Of a DNA stretch of 64,000 nucleotides, positions 1-9,276 are shown in pieces (positions within the stretch are counted from its first letter, which is position 1; each line of letters opens with the position of its first letter). A program made the translations under genes and the position numbers. Source of the stretch: CAJFUR01 sp904420575 (GTDB taxonomy: Bacteria; Actinomycetota; Coriobacteriia; Coriobacteriales; Eggerthellaceae); assembly GCA_965119745.1 (NCBI GenBank), contig OZ221973.1:310001-374000 (forward strand), written 5' to 3'. The notes below the pieces were generated by a model that saw only the letters and a program-made list of their open reading frames with translations, was not told the origin of the DNA and ran no database searches.

Positions 1-243
1 GGTGAACGTGCCCACCGACGGGTTCATCGCGCGGCCCCACAGGTGCGTGTCGTCGGTGAACCGCTGGCCCACCAGTTCGCTGCCGTATGCCGTGCCATCG
101 ACTTCAATGATGGAGCCGTTGGCCTGATGAGGGAAGATGAGCTGCGCAAGGCCCGTGCACACCGCAGTGTAGATCACGCCGCAAAGCACGGTCGTCACCA
201 CGAAGAACAGTGCCGCGCTTCCCCACGTCTTCGCTTTTTTCAT
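1..243 (-). CDS. kdpC: KdpC, K+-transporting ATPase subunit C (N-terminal part, cut by window edge)
   Basis: The first 81 codons are visible; the rest lies left of the window. The protein opens with a short basic stretch and one hydrophobic membrane segment (about residues 8-33), followed by FPHQANGS, a Gly-Ser-Glu-Leu-Val-Gly stretch and LWGRA, all characteristic of KdpC. KdpC is the small single-span subunit that stabilises the KdpFABC high-affinity potassium pump in the inner membrane. The ATG at 241-243 follows a GGAAAGAAAGGAA ribosome site. It lies 141 bp downstream of kdpB on the same strand. Any kdpDE sensor genes would lie beyond the left edge and cannot be seen. Confidence 0.93.
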   Translation of the reverse strand, partial: MKKAKTWGSAALFFVVTTVLCGVIYTAVCTGLAQLIFPHQANGSIIEVDGTAYGSELVGQRFTDDTHLWGRAMNPSVGTFT

Positions 244-384
244 GATCAGGTTCCTTTCTTTCCATTCCCCATATTGCCGCCCGTTGCCGCGACCGGCGGG
301 ACGGGTTGCGCCGTCCCGCGTCCGGGGGCGACCCGCCGCCTGCAACAACGCGGCGGGCGGGCAGCCCCTCGGCAGGACCGGCGC

Positions 385-2487
385 CTAGGACAGGCCCAGC
401 GCCGTCAGGCCCATGTCGAGGACCTTGATGGCCACGAAGGGCAGGATGATGCCTCCCACGCCGTACACCAGCAGGTTGCGCGAAAGCAGACTCTGCGAGG
501 TGGCCTCGCGGTACTTCACGCCCTTGAGCGCAAGGGGGATGAGCGCCACGATGATGAGCGCGTTGTAGATGACCGCCGCCATGATGGCCGTCGTCGGGCT
601 GGTGAGGTGCATGATGTTCAACGCATCGAGCGCCGGGTACAGCGGGGCGAACAGAGCCGGGATGATGGCGAAGTACTTTGCCACGTCATTGGCGATGGAG
701 AACGTGGTCAGGCTGCCGCGCGTCATCAAAAGCTGCTTGCCGATGCGCACGACGTCGATCAACTTGGTGGGATTGGAATCGAGGTCCACCATGTTGCCGG
801 CCTCCTTGGCCGCCTGGGTGCCGCTGTTCATGGCCACGGCCACGTCGGCCTGCGCAAGCGCCGGCGCGTCATTGGTGCCGTCGCCGGTCATGGCTACCAT
901 GTGGCCTTCGGCCTGGTATTGGCGGATGGCTGCCAGCTTCGACTCGGGCGTGGCCTCGGCAATGAAGTCGTCCACACCGGCCTCGGCGGCAATGGCGGCG
1001 GCCGTCATGGGGTTGTCGCCCGTGATCATGACCGTCTTGATGCCCATGGTGCGCAGGTCGGCAAAGTTCTCCTTGATGCCCTGCTTCACGATGTCCTTCA
1101 GATGGACGACGCCCAGAATACGATGGTCGCGAGCAACAAGCAGCGGAGTGCCACCTGCGCGGGAGACATTCTCAACCGCCAAGGCGCATTGCGTGCTGTA
1201 CGAGCCTCCGTGGGACTCCACATAACTCTTGACGGCATCGGCCGCCCCCTTTCGGATCTCGTGGCCCTCGAAGTCCACGCCGCTCATGCGCGTCTGCGCC
1301 GTGAACGGGATGGACACCATGCCGGACCCTTCCAGCGCGCGGGCGCGGATGTCGAAGCGCTCCTTCGCCAGCACCACGATGCTGCGTCCTTCGGGCGTCT
1401 CGTCGGTAAGGCTCGCCAGCTGCGCGGCATCGGCGACTTCACGCTCGGTGGCGCCATCGACGGGAATGAACTCCGTGGCTTGGCGGTTGCCGAGCGTGAT
1501 GGTGCCCGTCTTGTCCAGCAGGAGTATGTCCACATCGCCCGCAGCCTCCACGGCACGGCCGCTCATCGCCAGCACGTTCGCGCGGTTGAGGCGGCTCATG
1601 CCGGCAATGCCGATGGCGGAGAGCAACGCGCCGATGGTCGTGGGCGCAAGGCACACGAACAAGGCGACCAGCGACGTCACGGCCGTCGGATTCAGCGCGC
1701 CTTGCTGAATGGCGCTGAAGTCGCTGAACGCGAACAGCGATATCGAAACGATGAGGAACACCAGCGTGAGTGCCACTAGCAGGATTTCGAGCGCCAGCTC
1801 GTTCGGCGTCTTCTTGCGGGCAGCCGATTCCACCATGGCGATCATCTGGTCCAAGAAGCTGGAGCCCGCATCGGCGGTAACCCGCACCACCAGCCAGTCC
1901 GAAAGCACGGTAGTGCCTCCGGTAACGGCGGAGCGGTCGCCGCCAGCCTCGCGGATGACCGGGGCCGACTCGCCCGTGATGGCGCTTTCGTCCACCGACG
2001 CGGCACCCATGACGATCTCTCCGTCTGCGGGAATCTGCTCTTCCGCCCGCACGAAGAACAGGTCCTTCTTCTTCAAGGCGACAGAGTTCACCTCTTCGGC
2101 CTGAGCAAGGAAGAAGCCGGCCGGGTCGTCCACATGACTTCCCTTCGCCACCAGGCCCTCGTTGAGCTTGTGCGCGACCACGTCGCGCTTGGCGGCGCGC
2201 AGGGCGTCGGCCTGGGCCTTGCCCCGGCTTTCGGCGAGCGCTTCCGCGAAGTTCGCGAACAGGACCGTGCACCACAGAATGACGCTGATGGCCAGCGTGA
2301 AGCCCGAAGGGGTGTCGGAGATGCCGAAGAGCGACAGGACGAAGAGTCCCAGCGTGAGTATCGCCGACACGTACACCATCAGCATGACCGGGTTTTTCGC
2401 CTGCTCGCGCGGAGCAAGCTTCCTGAACGCATCGGCCACGGCGCGCGCAGCCTGCTGGCGCGTTGCAGCATGTTCCATAGTTGTCAT
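385..2487 (-). CDS. kdpB: KdpB, K+-transporting P-type ATPase subunit
   Basis: A 700-residue P-type ATPase, close to the usual KdpB length of about 680. Visible motifs are TGES (about residue 171, dephosphorylation loop), DKTGT (about 325, the phosphorylated Asp) and GDGTNDAP (about 536, Mg2+ binding), with hydrophobic helices at both ends. KdpB hydrolyses ATP to drive K+ through KdpA. The ATG at 2487 has GAGAGAAAG just upstream; a second ATG three codons later is possible. It starts 20 bp after kdpA stops, so the two are probably translated from one mRNA. Ser of TGES, the inhibitory phosphorylation site in E. coli KdpB, is present. Confidence 0.96.
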   Translation of the reverse strand: MTTMEHAATRQQAARAVADAFRKLAPREQAKNPVMLMVYVSAILTLGLFVLSLFGISDTPSGFTLAISVILWCTVLFANFAEALAESRGKAQADALRAAKRDVVAHKLNEGLVAKGSHVDDPAGFFLAQAEEVNSVALKKKDLFFVRAEEQIPADGEIVMGAASVDESAITGESAPVIREAGGDRSAVTGGTTVLSDWLVVRVTADAGSSFLDQMIAMVESAARKKTPNELALEILLVALTLVFLIVSISLFAFSDFSAIQQGALNPTAVTSLVALFVCLAPTTIGALLSAIGIAGMSRLNRANVLAMSGRAVEAAGDVDILLLDKTGTITLGNRQATEFIPVDGATEREVADAAQLASLTDETPEGRSIVVLAKERFDIRARALEGSGMVSIPFTAQTRMSGVDFEGHEIRKGAADAVKSYVESHGGSYSTQCALAVENVSRAGGTPLLVARDHRILGVVHLKDIVKQGIKENFADLRTMGIKTVMITGDNPMTAAAIAAEAGVDDFIAEATPESKLAAIRQYQAEGHMVAMTGDGTNDAPALAQADVAVAMNSGTQAAKEAGNMVDLDSNPTKLIDVVRIGKQLLMTRGSLTTFSIANDVAKYFAIIPALFAPLYPALDALNIMHLTSPTTAIMAAVIYNALIIVALIPLALKGVKYREATSQSLLSRNLLVYGVGGIILPFVAIKVLDMGLTALGLS

Positions 2488-2506
2488 CTTTCTCTCACCC
2501 GACCTT

Positions 2507-4282
2507 CTACAGCACCATCATCAGGTGCTCGGCCACAGGACCCAGCGCAAGCGCCGGGAACATCGTGAGCGCCCCAACGAGCAGCACCATGAGAAGGAGC
2601 AGGAACACGAACAGGGCATTGCTAGTGGAAAGCGTGCCCGCGCTCACCGCCACCTTGGGACGCGTGCACAGACTGTTGGCAAGCACGCACACGGCGACGA
2701 TGGGGATGAAGCGGTTCGCCAGCATTTCCAGACCCAGCACCACGTTAATGAACGGCGTGTTGGCGTTGAATCCCGCAAAGGCCGACCCGTTGTTGCCGCC
2801 GGCGGAAGTCGCCGCGTACAGCACTTCGGAGAAACCATGGGCACCCGAATTGTTGAGGCTGTCCATGGTCGCAGGATCCAGGCACATGAGCGCGCACGAA
2901 ACCAGGATCAGAAGCGGCGTGGTCATGCTCAGGACCGCAGCCATGCGCATTTCCCGCGGGCCGATCTTCTTGCCCAGGTACTCGGGCGTACGGCCCACCA
3001 TCAAGCCTGCAATGAACACCGTCAGCAAAACAAAGCCGAGCATGCCGTACAGGCCGCACCCAACGCCGCCGAAGACCACTTCGCCAAGCGCCATGAGGAT
3101 GATGGGCACCATGCCGCCGATCGGCGTGTAACTGTCGTGCATGGAATTGACCGAGCCATTCGATGCGGCCGTCGTGAAGGCCGCCCACAGCGACGAGTCC
3201 GTCACGCCAAAGCGCGTCTCCTTGCCTTCCATGTTGCCGCCAGACTGGCCCTCCATGCCCATGTACACCTGGCCGTCGGCTGCAAGCTGCGGCGTGCCCG
3301 TCTGTTCGAACATGGCGATGACCACCAGCCCGACCACCAAGAGGATGAACATGACGGCGAATATGGCTCGTCCTTGCCGACGGTCGGCCACGAAACGCCC
3401 GAAGCTGAAGACGCAGGCCACCGGAATGATCAGGAGCGACAAGCATTGCACCAGGTTCGAAAGCGGCGTGGGATTCTCAAGCGCACTGGCCGAGTTCACG
3501 CCGTTGTAGCCGCCGCCGTTCGTGCCCAGCTGCTTGATGGCCACCTGGCTGGCCTGCGGGCCCATGGGCACGACGGACTTGTCAACCACCTCGACCGCGG
3601 ACGGGTCGTCGGCGTCAACGATGTTGCCTTCCTCGTCCACGCCCACCGGCTCCAGCAGCTGCACTTCCTGATACTCGCTCAAGTTCTGCGGAGAACCCTG
3701 CCACACGTCGATCATGGTCACCACCAGAGACAGGGGGATCAACACGAACAGCGTGGCCCGCGTGACATCGACGAAGAAGTTGCCAAGCGAGGTGCTCCCC
3801 TCGCTCACGATGCCGCGGAAAAGCGCGAACATGACGGCAAGACCGACGGCAGGCGTCACAAAGTTCTGAACCGTCAGCCCAAGTGCCTGGGAGAAGTAGC
3901 TCAAAGCCGATTCGCCGCTGTACGCCTGCCAGTTCGTGTTGGTCACGAAGCTTGCCGCCGTATTGAAGGCGAGGTCCCACGTCAGGCCCGGAAGGCCTTC
4001 GGGATTACCAGGCAGCAGGTTTTGCAGCATGAGGATGGCAGTAAGCCCCACCAGGCAGATCAGCGAGAAGGCAAGCGTGCTGACCAGATACTTCTTCCAT
4101 CCCATCTCTTCCGTTCTATCGACGCGGATGCATCGGTAGACGACGTTTTCCACCGGGACGAGCACGCGAGAGAACAGCGTGCGTTCGCCTGCCATTACCT
4201 TGTTGATATACGCCGAGAGCGGGATGGCGATGGCGACGAGAAGCGCCAAGTAAATGCCATATTCCAGCAGTTCGTCCATCAC
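2507..4282 (-). CDS. kdpA: KdpA, K+-transporting ATPase channel-like subunit
   Basis: A 591-residue polytopic membrane protein of the KdpA family (usual length about 560). Selectivity-filter type segments are visible: LGTNGGGYN (about residue 250) and GGNNGSAFAG (about 498). KdpA binds and conducts K+ in the KdpFABC complex. The frame can start at GTG 4282 or at ATG 4279, the next codon; ATG is preferred. The start overlaps the kdpF stop codon, indicating translational coupling. The protein is slightly longer than usual because of acidic loops, one near residues 210-230. Confidence 0.96.
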   Translation of the reverse strand: MMDELLEYGIYLALLVAIAIPLSAYINKVMAGERTLFSRVLVPVENVVYRCIRVDRTEEMGWKKYLVSTLAFSLICLVGLTAILMLQNLLPGNPEGLPGLTWDLAFNTAASFVTNTNWQAYSGESALSYFSQALGLTVQNFVTPAVGLAVMFALFRGIVSEGSTSLGNFFVDVTRATLFVLIPLSLVVTMIDVWQGSPQNLSEYQEVQLLEPVGVDEEGNIVDADDPSAVEVVDKSVVPMGPQASQVAIKQLGTNGGGYNGVNSASALENPTPLSNLVQCLSLLIIPVACVFSFGRFVADRRQGRAIFAVMFILLVVGLVVIAMFEQTGTPQLAADGQVYMGMEGQSGGNMEGKETRFGVTDSSLWAAFTTAASNGSVNSMHDSYTPIGGMVPIILMALGEVVFGGVGCGLYGMLGFVLLTVFIAGLMVGRTPEYLGKKIGPREMRMAAVLSMTTPLLILVSCALMCLDPATMDSLNNSGAHGFSEVLYAATSAGGNNGSAFAGFNANTPFINVVLGLEMLANRFIPIVAVCVLANSLCTRPKVAVSAGTLSTSNALFVFLLLLMVLLVGALTMFPALALGPVAEHLMMVL

Positions 4283-4371
4283 CTTTCATCGCCCCCTCGC
4301 AAAAGCACGAACAGCAGGTAGACGACCGCTGCCACGCCTAGCACCCCGACGAAACCGATCACGAATTCCAT
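4279..4371 (-). CDS. kdpF: KdpF, 30-residue membrane subunit of the Kdp pump
   Basis: A 30-residue peptide starting MEFVIGF with one hydrophobic helix (about residues 3-24) and a charged tail GGDER, the size and shape of KdpF (about 29 residues in E. coli). It is immediately upstream of kdpA in the standard kdpFABC order, and its TGA overlaps the kdpA start. ATG 4369-4371 follows an AGGAGAAGAAAGGAAAAC ribosome site. KdpF stabilises the pump in the membrane. Too short to be found by ORF length alone; the call rests on position and composition. Confidence 0.85.
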   Translation of the reverse strand: MEFVIGFVGVLGVAAVVYLLFVLLRGGDER

Positions 4372-4502
4372 CGTTTTCCTTTCTTCTCCTACATGACCGC
4401 GCGCGGAATCCAACAAGCGCGACAGCCGCCGAAGGCGCATCGGAGACACCACGGCTGCGCGCAGACGGGTCCGCGCCACGCACTGTAGGATAGAAAGAAG
4501 CG

Positions 4503-4551
4503 CATCAAGGCGGCGTTAAGACCACTGCGCCCGCATTAAGATGAGGTTAAG
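4503..4551 (-). promoter_or_regulatory. Predicted KdpE-type operator: two copies of CTTAAC-N5-CTTRATG
   Basis: Read toward kdpF (minus strand), two copies of CTTAAC, five bases, CTT(A/G)ATG occur: CATTAAG 4534-4540 with GTTAAG 4546-4551, and CATCAAG 4503-4509 with GTTAAG 4515-4520. Half-sites inside each copy repeat every 11 bp and the copies are 31 bp apart, the geometry used by OmpR/KdpE-family regulators. A TATCCT/TACAGT stretch lies just downstream toward kdpF. Binding by KdpE is inference. Confidence 0.55.
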
Positions 4552-4616
4552 GCCAGTTGCCGTCCGCATGCCGCATTCGATTGTCCTTGAGGGCCCAAGA
4601 GGACTATCATGGGAAC

Positions 4617-6092
4617 ATGGGGAAATGGAGAACATACGAAGAAGACGAAAGCCTGGCGTGCGAAGGCGCTGTTGGCGCTGCGGCCAATGACGGTGCTGCA
4701 GCAAACGGCAGCGAGCCGGATGGTGTTGCCGCAAGCTGCATGGCGGACGACCCCACCAAACCGCGCGCAGACGCAAGGGCGCGAAAGGCCAACGAGCGCA
4801 CGGCCAAAGCAGCGCGGCCGCGCCTGTGGTCGGGCGTGTTCGTGCTGCTCATCCTTCTGACGTTCTGCTGCTTCCTCACCTCGCAAGGCATGAACGCAGG
4901 CACGGCGGTGTACGTGACCGAATTGGGCGGCACGGCGGCCTATGCCGGCTTCCTCATGGCCGTCTTCTCCGTGTCGGCCGCCACCACGCGCCTGTTCGTC
5001 GGGCCGTTGATCGACCGGGGGCGACGCATCGTCGTCATGGTGTTCGGGGCAGCCGTCCTGTTCATAGGCGCTCTCGGACCGGCGCTCGTCGGCGGCTCGA
5101 TGCCGCTGACGGTGTTCCGCTGCCTGCAGGGCGTGGGCTTTTCGGCCGCCGTCGCCGCCTCGTCCACGGCGGCCGCCGACGTGCTGCCCATGCAGCGGTT
5201 GGGCGAGGGCCTGGGCTATGCGGGGCTCGGACAAGCGCTCGCCATGACGGTCGGGCCGGCGCTGGCGCTGTTCCTGGTGTCCACCGACCCGCCCGAAAAC
5301 CTGTACTGGTGCTTTTCCGCCGTCGCCGCCATCGGCCTGTGCATCGCGTTCTTCTGCCGCTACGAGAGCAATCCGCAGAAGCTCCCCGAGACTTCGGCCT
5401 ATCGTCTGCGCCGGGAGCGAGAGCGCGCCAAACGGGAGGTCGCTGCGGCAGCCGGCGAAACCCCCGCAGTCGGAGAAAAGGCCGCAACAGCGACCGGGAG
5501 CGCGAGAGAGGGAAAGGCCCCCGCCGAGCGCGGGCTGAGACGGGTGTTCGAGCCGCGCGCGCTCTCGGGCGCCATCCCCGTGTTCATGATGAGCCCCGTG
5601 TTCGGCTTCGTGATCTCGTTCGCCAGCCTGTACGGCCTGTCCATCGGCGTCGAGAACGCCGGGCTGTTCTTCACCATCACGGCCATCAGTATGATCCTCA
5701 TGCGCATCAGCTCGCGCGCGTACATGGACCGGGTGGCGCCCCTCAAGATATTCGGCGTCGCCGCTGTGTGTGGCATCGTGACGTTCGCGCTGTTCCTGGC
5801 CGCGCCGTCCAACCTCGTGCTGTTTAACGCGGCAGGCGCGTTCTACGGCGTGTGCCTGGGCGTGAGCATGCCCGTGGCGCAATCGGTGGCCGTGAAGAGC
5901 TCGCCCTCGCACCGCTGGGGCGCCACGAACGCGCTGTTCCTGTTCATGATGGACGTGGGATTCGGTCTGGGCACGGCGCTGTGGGGTACGCTGAACGACG
6001 CGTTCGGGTTCCCGGTGACGCTCTGGTGCGTGATGGGCTGCATCGTCGTCGCCTTCGTGCTCGCCTGCTTCACGTTCCCCAAGCGCGCGTAG
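4617..6092 (+). CDS. MFS transporter
   Basis: A 491-residue protein with about 12 hydrophobic segments and the sugar/drug MFS loop motif form PLIDRGRRIVVMV after the second helix. The first ~60 residues are polar and low in complexity (Glu/Ala-rich), and a charged Ala/Glu-rich loop of about 60 residues separates the two six-helix halves. It is a secondary transporter or exporter; substrate unknown. ATG 4617 is preferred over the TTG at 4557; AAGAGGA lies 13 bases upstream. It is divergent from kdpFABC, sharing the 245-bp upstream region. Confidence 0.85.
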   Translation: MGKWRTYEEDESLACEGAVGAAANDGAAANGSEPDGVAASCMADDPTKPRADARARKANERTAKAARPRLWSGVFVLLILLTFCCFLTSQGMNAGTAVYVTELGGTAAYAGFLMAVFSVSAATTRLFVGPLIDRGRRIVVMVFGAAVLFIGALGPALVGGSMPLTVFRCLQGVGFSAAVAASSTAAADVLPMQRLGEGLGYAGLGQALAMTVGPALALFLVSTDPPENLYWCFSAVAAIGLCIAFFCRYESNPQKLPETSAYRLRRERERAKREVAAAAGETPAVGEKAATATGSAREGKAPAERGLRRVFEPRALSGAIPVFMMSPVFGFVISFASLYGLSIGVENAGLFFTITAISMILMRISSRAYMDRVAPLKIFGVAAVCGIVTFALFLAAPSNLVLFNAAGAFYGVCLGVSMPVAQSVAVKSSPSHRWGATNALFLFMMDVGFGLGTALWGTLNDAFGFPVTLWCVMGCIVVAFVLACFTFPKRA

Positions 6093-6280
6093 ACGCGGCC
6101 GTCAACGTACGACCCGCCCCGCCCCCGCAACGCAAACGTTCCCCAAGCTCGCGTCTACAACGCAGGCATTCCCGAGTGCGTCCCTGCAACGCAAACGCCC
6201 TCCTACGCGCGGCGGCGCGGCGCGGGTCGCGCAAGGCGGACTTGCAGGCGACTCGCAGCCTGCATTCATCGTGCGTGCGG

Positions 6281-6318
6281 ACGTGCGCAGCCCGTTCGCA
6301 CGCACGGGCTGCGCACGT
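6281..6318. terminator. 14-bp perfect stem between convergent genes
   Basis: Arms ACGTGCGCAGCCCG (6281-6294) and its exact complement (6305-6318) with a 10-base loop sit between the ends of the MFS gene and the t6A fusion gene. No U-tract follows on either strand, so it may be a bidirectional high-GC terminator or simply an RNA-stabilising hairpin. Confidence 0.55.
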
Positions 6319-6321
6319 CTG

Positions 6322-9276
6322 TTAGTACGGCTCGTCCAAGCTGGCGTGGGCCTGCGCGTCGGCGTTCAGGCCGAAGAACCTGCCCTGCCGGTAGCGGTCG
6401 AGCGCCACGAGCGCGATCATGCCGGCGTTGTCGCCACAGGCGCTCAGGGGAGGCAGCACCAGGCGCACACCCATCTGGGCGCACAGCCGCTCGTAGGCCG
6501 CACGCAGAACCGGATTCGCCGCCACGCCGCCGCCCAGGCAGAAGGTGGGCGAGCCGGTCTGCTCGAGCGCGGTGCGCGCCTTCGCCACCTGCACGTCCAC
6601 AACGGCTTGCTGGAAGCTGGCGCACACGTCGGCCACGTCGGGCTCGCGGCCGACGGCCCGCTCGTTGTTGAGGTAGGTGACCACGGCCGTCTTCAGCCCG
6701 GACAGCGAGAAACGCAGGTCGCCCGAATGCAACATGGCGCGAGGGAACGGTATGGCCGCAGGATCGCCCTGCGCGGCCAGCTTCGAGACGACAGGGCCGC
6801 CGGGATACCCCAGCCCCAGGGCCTTGGCCACCTTGTCGAACGCCTCCCCCACCGCATCGTCGATGGTGGCGCCCAGCGTTTCGTAGTCGCCCCATCCTTT
6901 CATGTGGACCAAAAGCGTGTTGCCGCCCGACACGAGCGACACCACGGCCGGCGGCGCGAAGTCGGGCGTGCCGATCTTGTTCGCGTACAAGTGGCCTTCC
7001 AGGTGGTTCACGCCGATGAACGGCTTGTCTGCCGCCCACGCTGCACCCTTGGCGAACGCCACGCCCACCACGAGCGCCCCCACGAGCCCAGGGGCGTACG
7101 TCACGGCCACGGCGTCCAGGTCGCTCCACGTCAGGCGCGCCACGCCCAGATGGGCGGCGGCCACGTCCAAGCATTCGTCGCACACGCCGCAGATGGCCTC
7201 GATGTGCTTGCGGCTGGCGATCTCGGGCACCACGCCGCCGAAACGCGCATGGAAGTCTATCTGCGACGCCACCACGTCGGCCACCAGGTTTCCGGTGCCA
7301 TCCACGATGGCGGCCGCCGTCTCGTCGCACGAAGACTCGATAGCCAGGATGAGCGGACGAGCCGCAGCAAGAACGTCGGCAGCGGGTTGGGGCGCGTCTT
7401 GCCGCGCTTCGTCGTCCGAAGTGGCAGAAAATGCCCGGTTTGCGGGGTTTTCGCCAGCCGAATCGGGCAAGGAAGAATCGCGACCTGGGGTTATTTCCTG
7501 AAGAGACGCCGAGCAGGGGCTGGAAACCTCGCAAATCGGGCTTTTTTTGCCATACTGCACCCATTCCCGTGCCAACAGCGCATCGGCGCGCGCCGCATCC
7601 ACCTGCAAGGCCATGCCAGCCACGTCGCGGGACGCCAGCGGCAGGGGACCTTCCATGATGACGGCGTCCTCGCGGTCGGAATAATAGCGCGGGCGCGCGC
7701 CGATGCGGGCGAAACCGAGCGATTCGTAGAACGCCTGGGCGCCCTCGTTGCCGGCGCGCACCTCCAGAGAACACGTGGCCGCGCCCAAGTCGCGTGCGTC
7801 GGCCGCCACGCGAGACAAAAGCTCGCGCGCAATGCCGCGCCGCCGCGCCTCGTGAGCCACGCCCACCTTGAGGATCTGCAGGCCGCCGTCGACCACCCAG
7901 CCTCCTGCGTACCCGAGCAGTCTGGCCGGTTTCGACGACCGACGCGACGCAGCGCCACCCGGCACCCGCGACGGGCACGCCTCCGCATCGTCCGACTCCG
8001 ACGGGCGCGCTGCGGCGTCAGACGACTCCGACGGGCACGCTGCCGCATCTTCCACCGCCATCCACCAGACGCGGTCGGGGCGGGCAAGCTCGTCGGCCAC
8101 GAGCGCTTCGCTCCAGGCGTCGGTGCCCATGACGCGGCTTTCCAGCAAGGAGACCTCGGCGACGTGCGCGGCGTCGAGCGGACGATAGCTCACGCCTTGC
8201 GCGTCGGCAGGAGCGAAGCGGGGGGAGGCGTCATGCATGCTCGTGCGAACGCAGGCCAGATCCGATGCGCAAGCAGTAGCCGAAACGCGAGCGGAAGCCG
8301 AGGCGCAGGCATCCGCCGCATGTCCCGCACCAGCCGAATCCCCCGCACCAGCCGTGCCCTCGGCCGCAGGAGCGAGGGCCGCCCTACTCGCGGCGCCCTC
8401 TGCACGCGCCTTGCGGGCAGTCGCATCCTGCACGCCGGCGATCAGGTTCTTCGGCTCGTTCTTCGCCAGACGGAGACGTTCGTTCTCCTCGGCGTCGGAA
8501 AGGCGCGTGTACACGGGCAGCGCGAAAGCAGGGGCGTGCCGGCGCGCGTCGAAGGGATCGGCTGCACCGGCGCGCCATGCCGCCCGCAGCGCCAGCAGCA
8601 GCCCGCGGCCCGTGGGCGCCCACAGCCCTTCCGGAAGCAGCGTGCCGCACGGCGCGAACAGCTCCGCGTACTTGCCCAACGCGTCGCCTGCGATCAACAG
8701 CGACCCGTCCCCTGTGGCGCACAGCTCTTCGGCAGCCGCCACGGCCCGCACGACGCGGTCGGCTTCCAGACGGTCGATGCCCGCATCGGACACGGCGAAC
8801 CGCACGGGATACACCTCTTTGCGCATGGCGTCGGCCACCACCAGCACCGAGCCGCGCACGCCCGCATGCCACGCGCCCCACGCCACCGCGTCGAGCGACG
8901 ACACGCCCACCAAGGGCACGCCGAGCGCCGACGCCATGCCCTTGGCCGTGGCCAGCGCAATGCGCACACCGGTGAACGATCCCGGGCCGCGCCCGCACAC
9001 GACGCACGCGATCTCGCTCTTCTCGACGCCTTGCGCAGCCAGGGCCGCGTCGATGCGCGGCAGCAGCTGCGTGTTGGATGCGCGGCGCGCCTCCACCTCC
9101 AAGGACAGCACTACATCCACCGTGGGGGCGTCTTCGCCAGGCATGACCTGCGCCAGCAATCGTCCCAGGCCCAAGGCGATCACCTCGTTGGCCGTGTCGA
9201 ACGCGAGCACGTAAGGCGCCGCGCCGGCATGCCGGCCTTCCGCGGCCTCAAGAGACGATGGGACGTTGTCTGTCAT
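6322..9276 (-). CDS. TsaB-RimI-TsaD triple fusion (tRNA t6A synthesis plus protein N-acetyltransferase)
   Basis: A 984-residue fusion. Residues ~20-265 are TsaB (FDTANE start, GRGPGSFTGVRI motif). Residues ~362-545 are a RimI-type GNAT acetyltransferase (VGVAHEARRRGIARELL acetyl-CoA loop; NEGAQAFYESLGF). Residues ~638-984 are TsaD (AIESSCDETAAA, metal-binding HLEGH, GGVAANP). TsaB and TsaD with TsaE and TsaC make threonylcarbamoyl-adenosine at tRNA position 37; RimI acetylates ribosomal protein S18. The linkers are Ala-rich; residues ~406-436 are three 10-residue repeats inside the GNAT fold, and residues ~574-618 come from a palindromic element. ATG 9276 (AAAAGG 8 bases upstream) is preferred over GTG 9324. 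tsaE lies directly upstream. Confidence 0.93.
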   Translation of the reverse strand: MTDNVPSSLEAAEGRHAGAAPYVLAFDTANEVIALGLGRLLAQVMPGEDAPTVDVVLSLEVEARRASNTQLLPRIDAALAAQGVEKSEIACVVCGRGPGSFTGVRIALATAKGMASALGVPLVGVSSLDAVAWGAWHAGVRGSVLVVADAMRKEVYPVRFAVSDAGIDRLEADRVVRAVAAAEELCATGDGSLLIAGDALGKYAELFAPCGTLLPEGLWAPTGRGLLLALRAAWRAGAADPFDARRHAPAFALPVYTRLSDAEENERLRLAKNEPKNLIAGVQDATARKARAEGAASRAALAPAAEGTAGAGDSAGAGHAADACASASARVSATACASDLACVRTSMHDASPRFAPADAQGVSYRPLDAAHVAEVSLLESRVMGTDAWSEALVADELARPDRVWWMAVEDAAACPSESSDAAARPSESDDAEACPSRVPGGAASRRSSKPARLLGYAGGWVVDGGLQILKVGVAHEARRRGIARELLSRVAADARDLGAATCSLEVRAGNEGAQAFYESLGFARIGARPRYYSDREDAVIMEGPLPLASRDVAGMALQVDAARADALLAREWVQYGKKSPICEVSSPCSASLQEITPGRDSSLPDSAGENPANRAFSATSDDEARQDAPQPAADVLAAARPLILAIESSCDETAAAIVDGTGNLVADVVASQIDFHARFGGVVPEIASRKHIEAICGVCDECLDVAAAHLGVARLTWSDLDAVAVTYAPGLVGALVVGVAFAKGAAWAADKPFIGVNHLEGHLYANKIGTPDFAPPAVVSLVSGGNTLLVHMKGWGDYETLGATIDDAVGEAFDKVAKALGLGYPGGPVVSKLAAQGDPAAIPFPRAMLHSGDLRFSLSGLKTAVVTYLNNERAVGREPDVADVCASFQQAVVDVQVAKARTALEQTGSPTFCLGGGVAANPVLRAAYERLCAQMGVRLVLPPLSACGDNAGMIALVALDRYRQGRFFGLNADAQAHASLDEPY
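7422..7554. repeat. Palindromic element inside the RimI-TsaD linker
   Basis: About 133 bp bounded by imperfect inverted repeats of ~36 bp: TGGCAGAAAATGCCCGGTT (7422-7440 onward) and its near complement ending in AATCGGGCTTTTTTTGCCA (7534-7552). The reading frame stays open through it. The 19-bp end motif recurs at 39812-39830, 46363-46381 and 46438-46456. Confidence 0.65.
7970..8059. repeat. Three 30-bp tandem repeats inside the RimI domain
   Basis: Three successive 30-bp units starting GACGGGC(A/G)CGC at 7970, 8000 and 8030 encode 10-residue repeats resembling ACPSESSDAA between the early strands of the GNAT domain. Copies differ by several substitutions. Confidence 0.8.
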
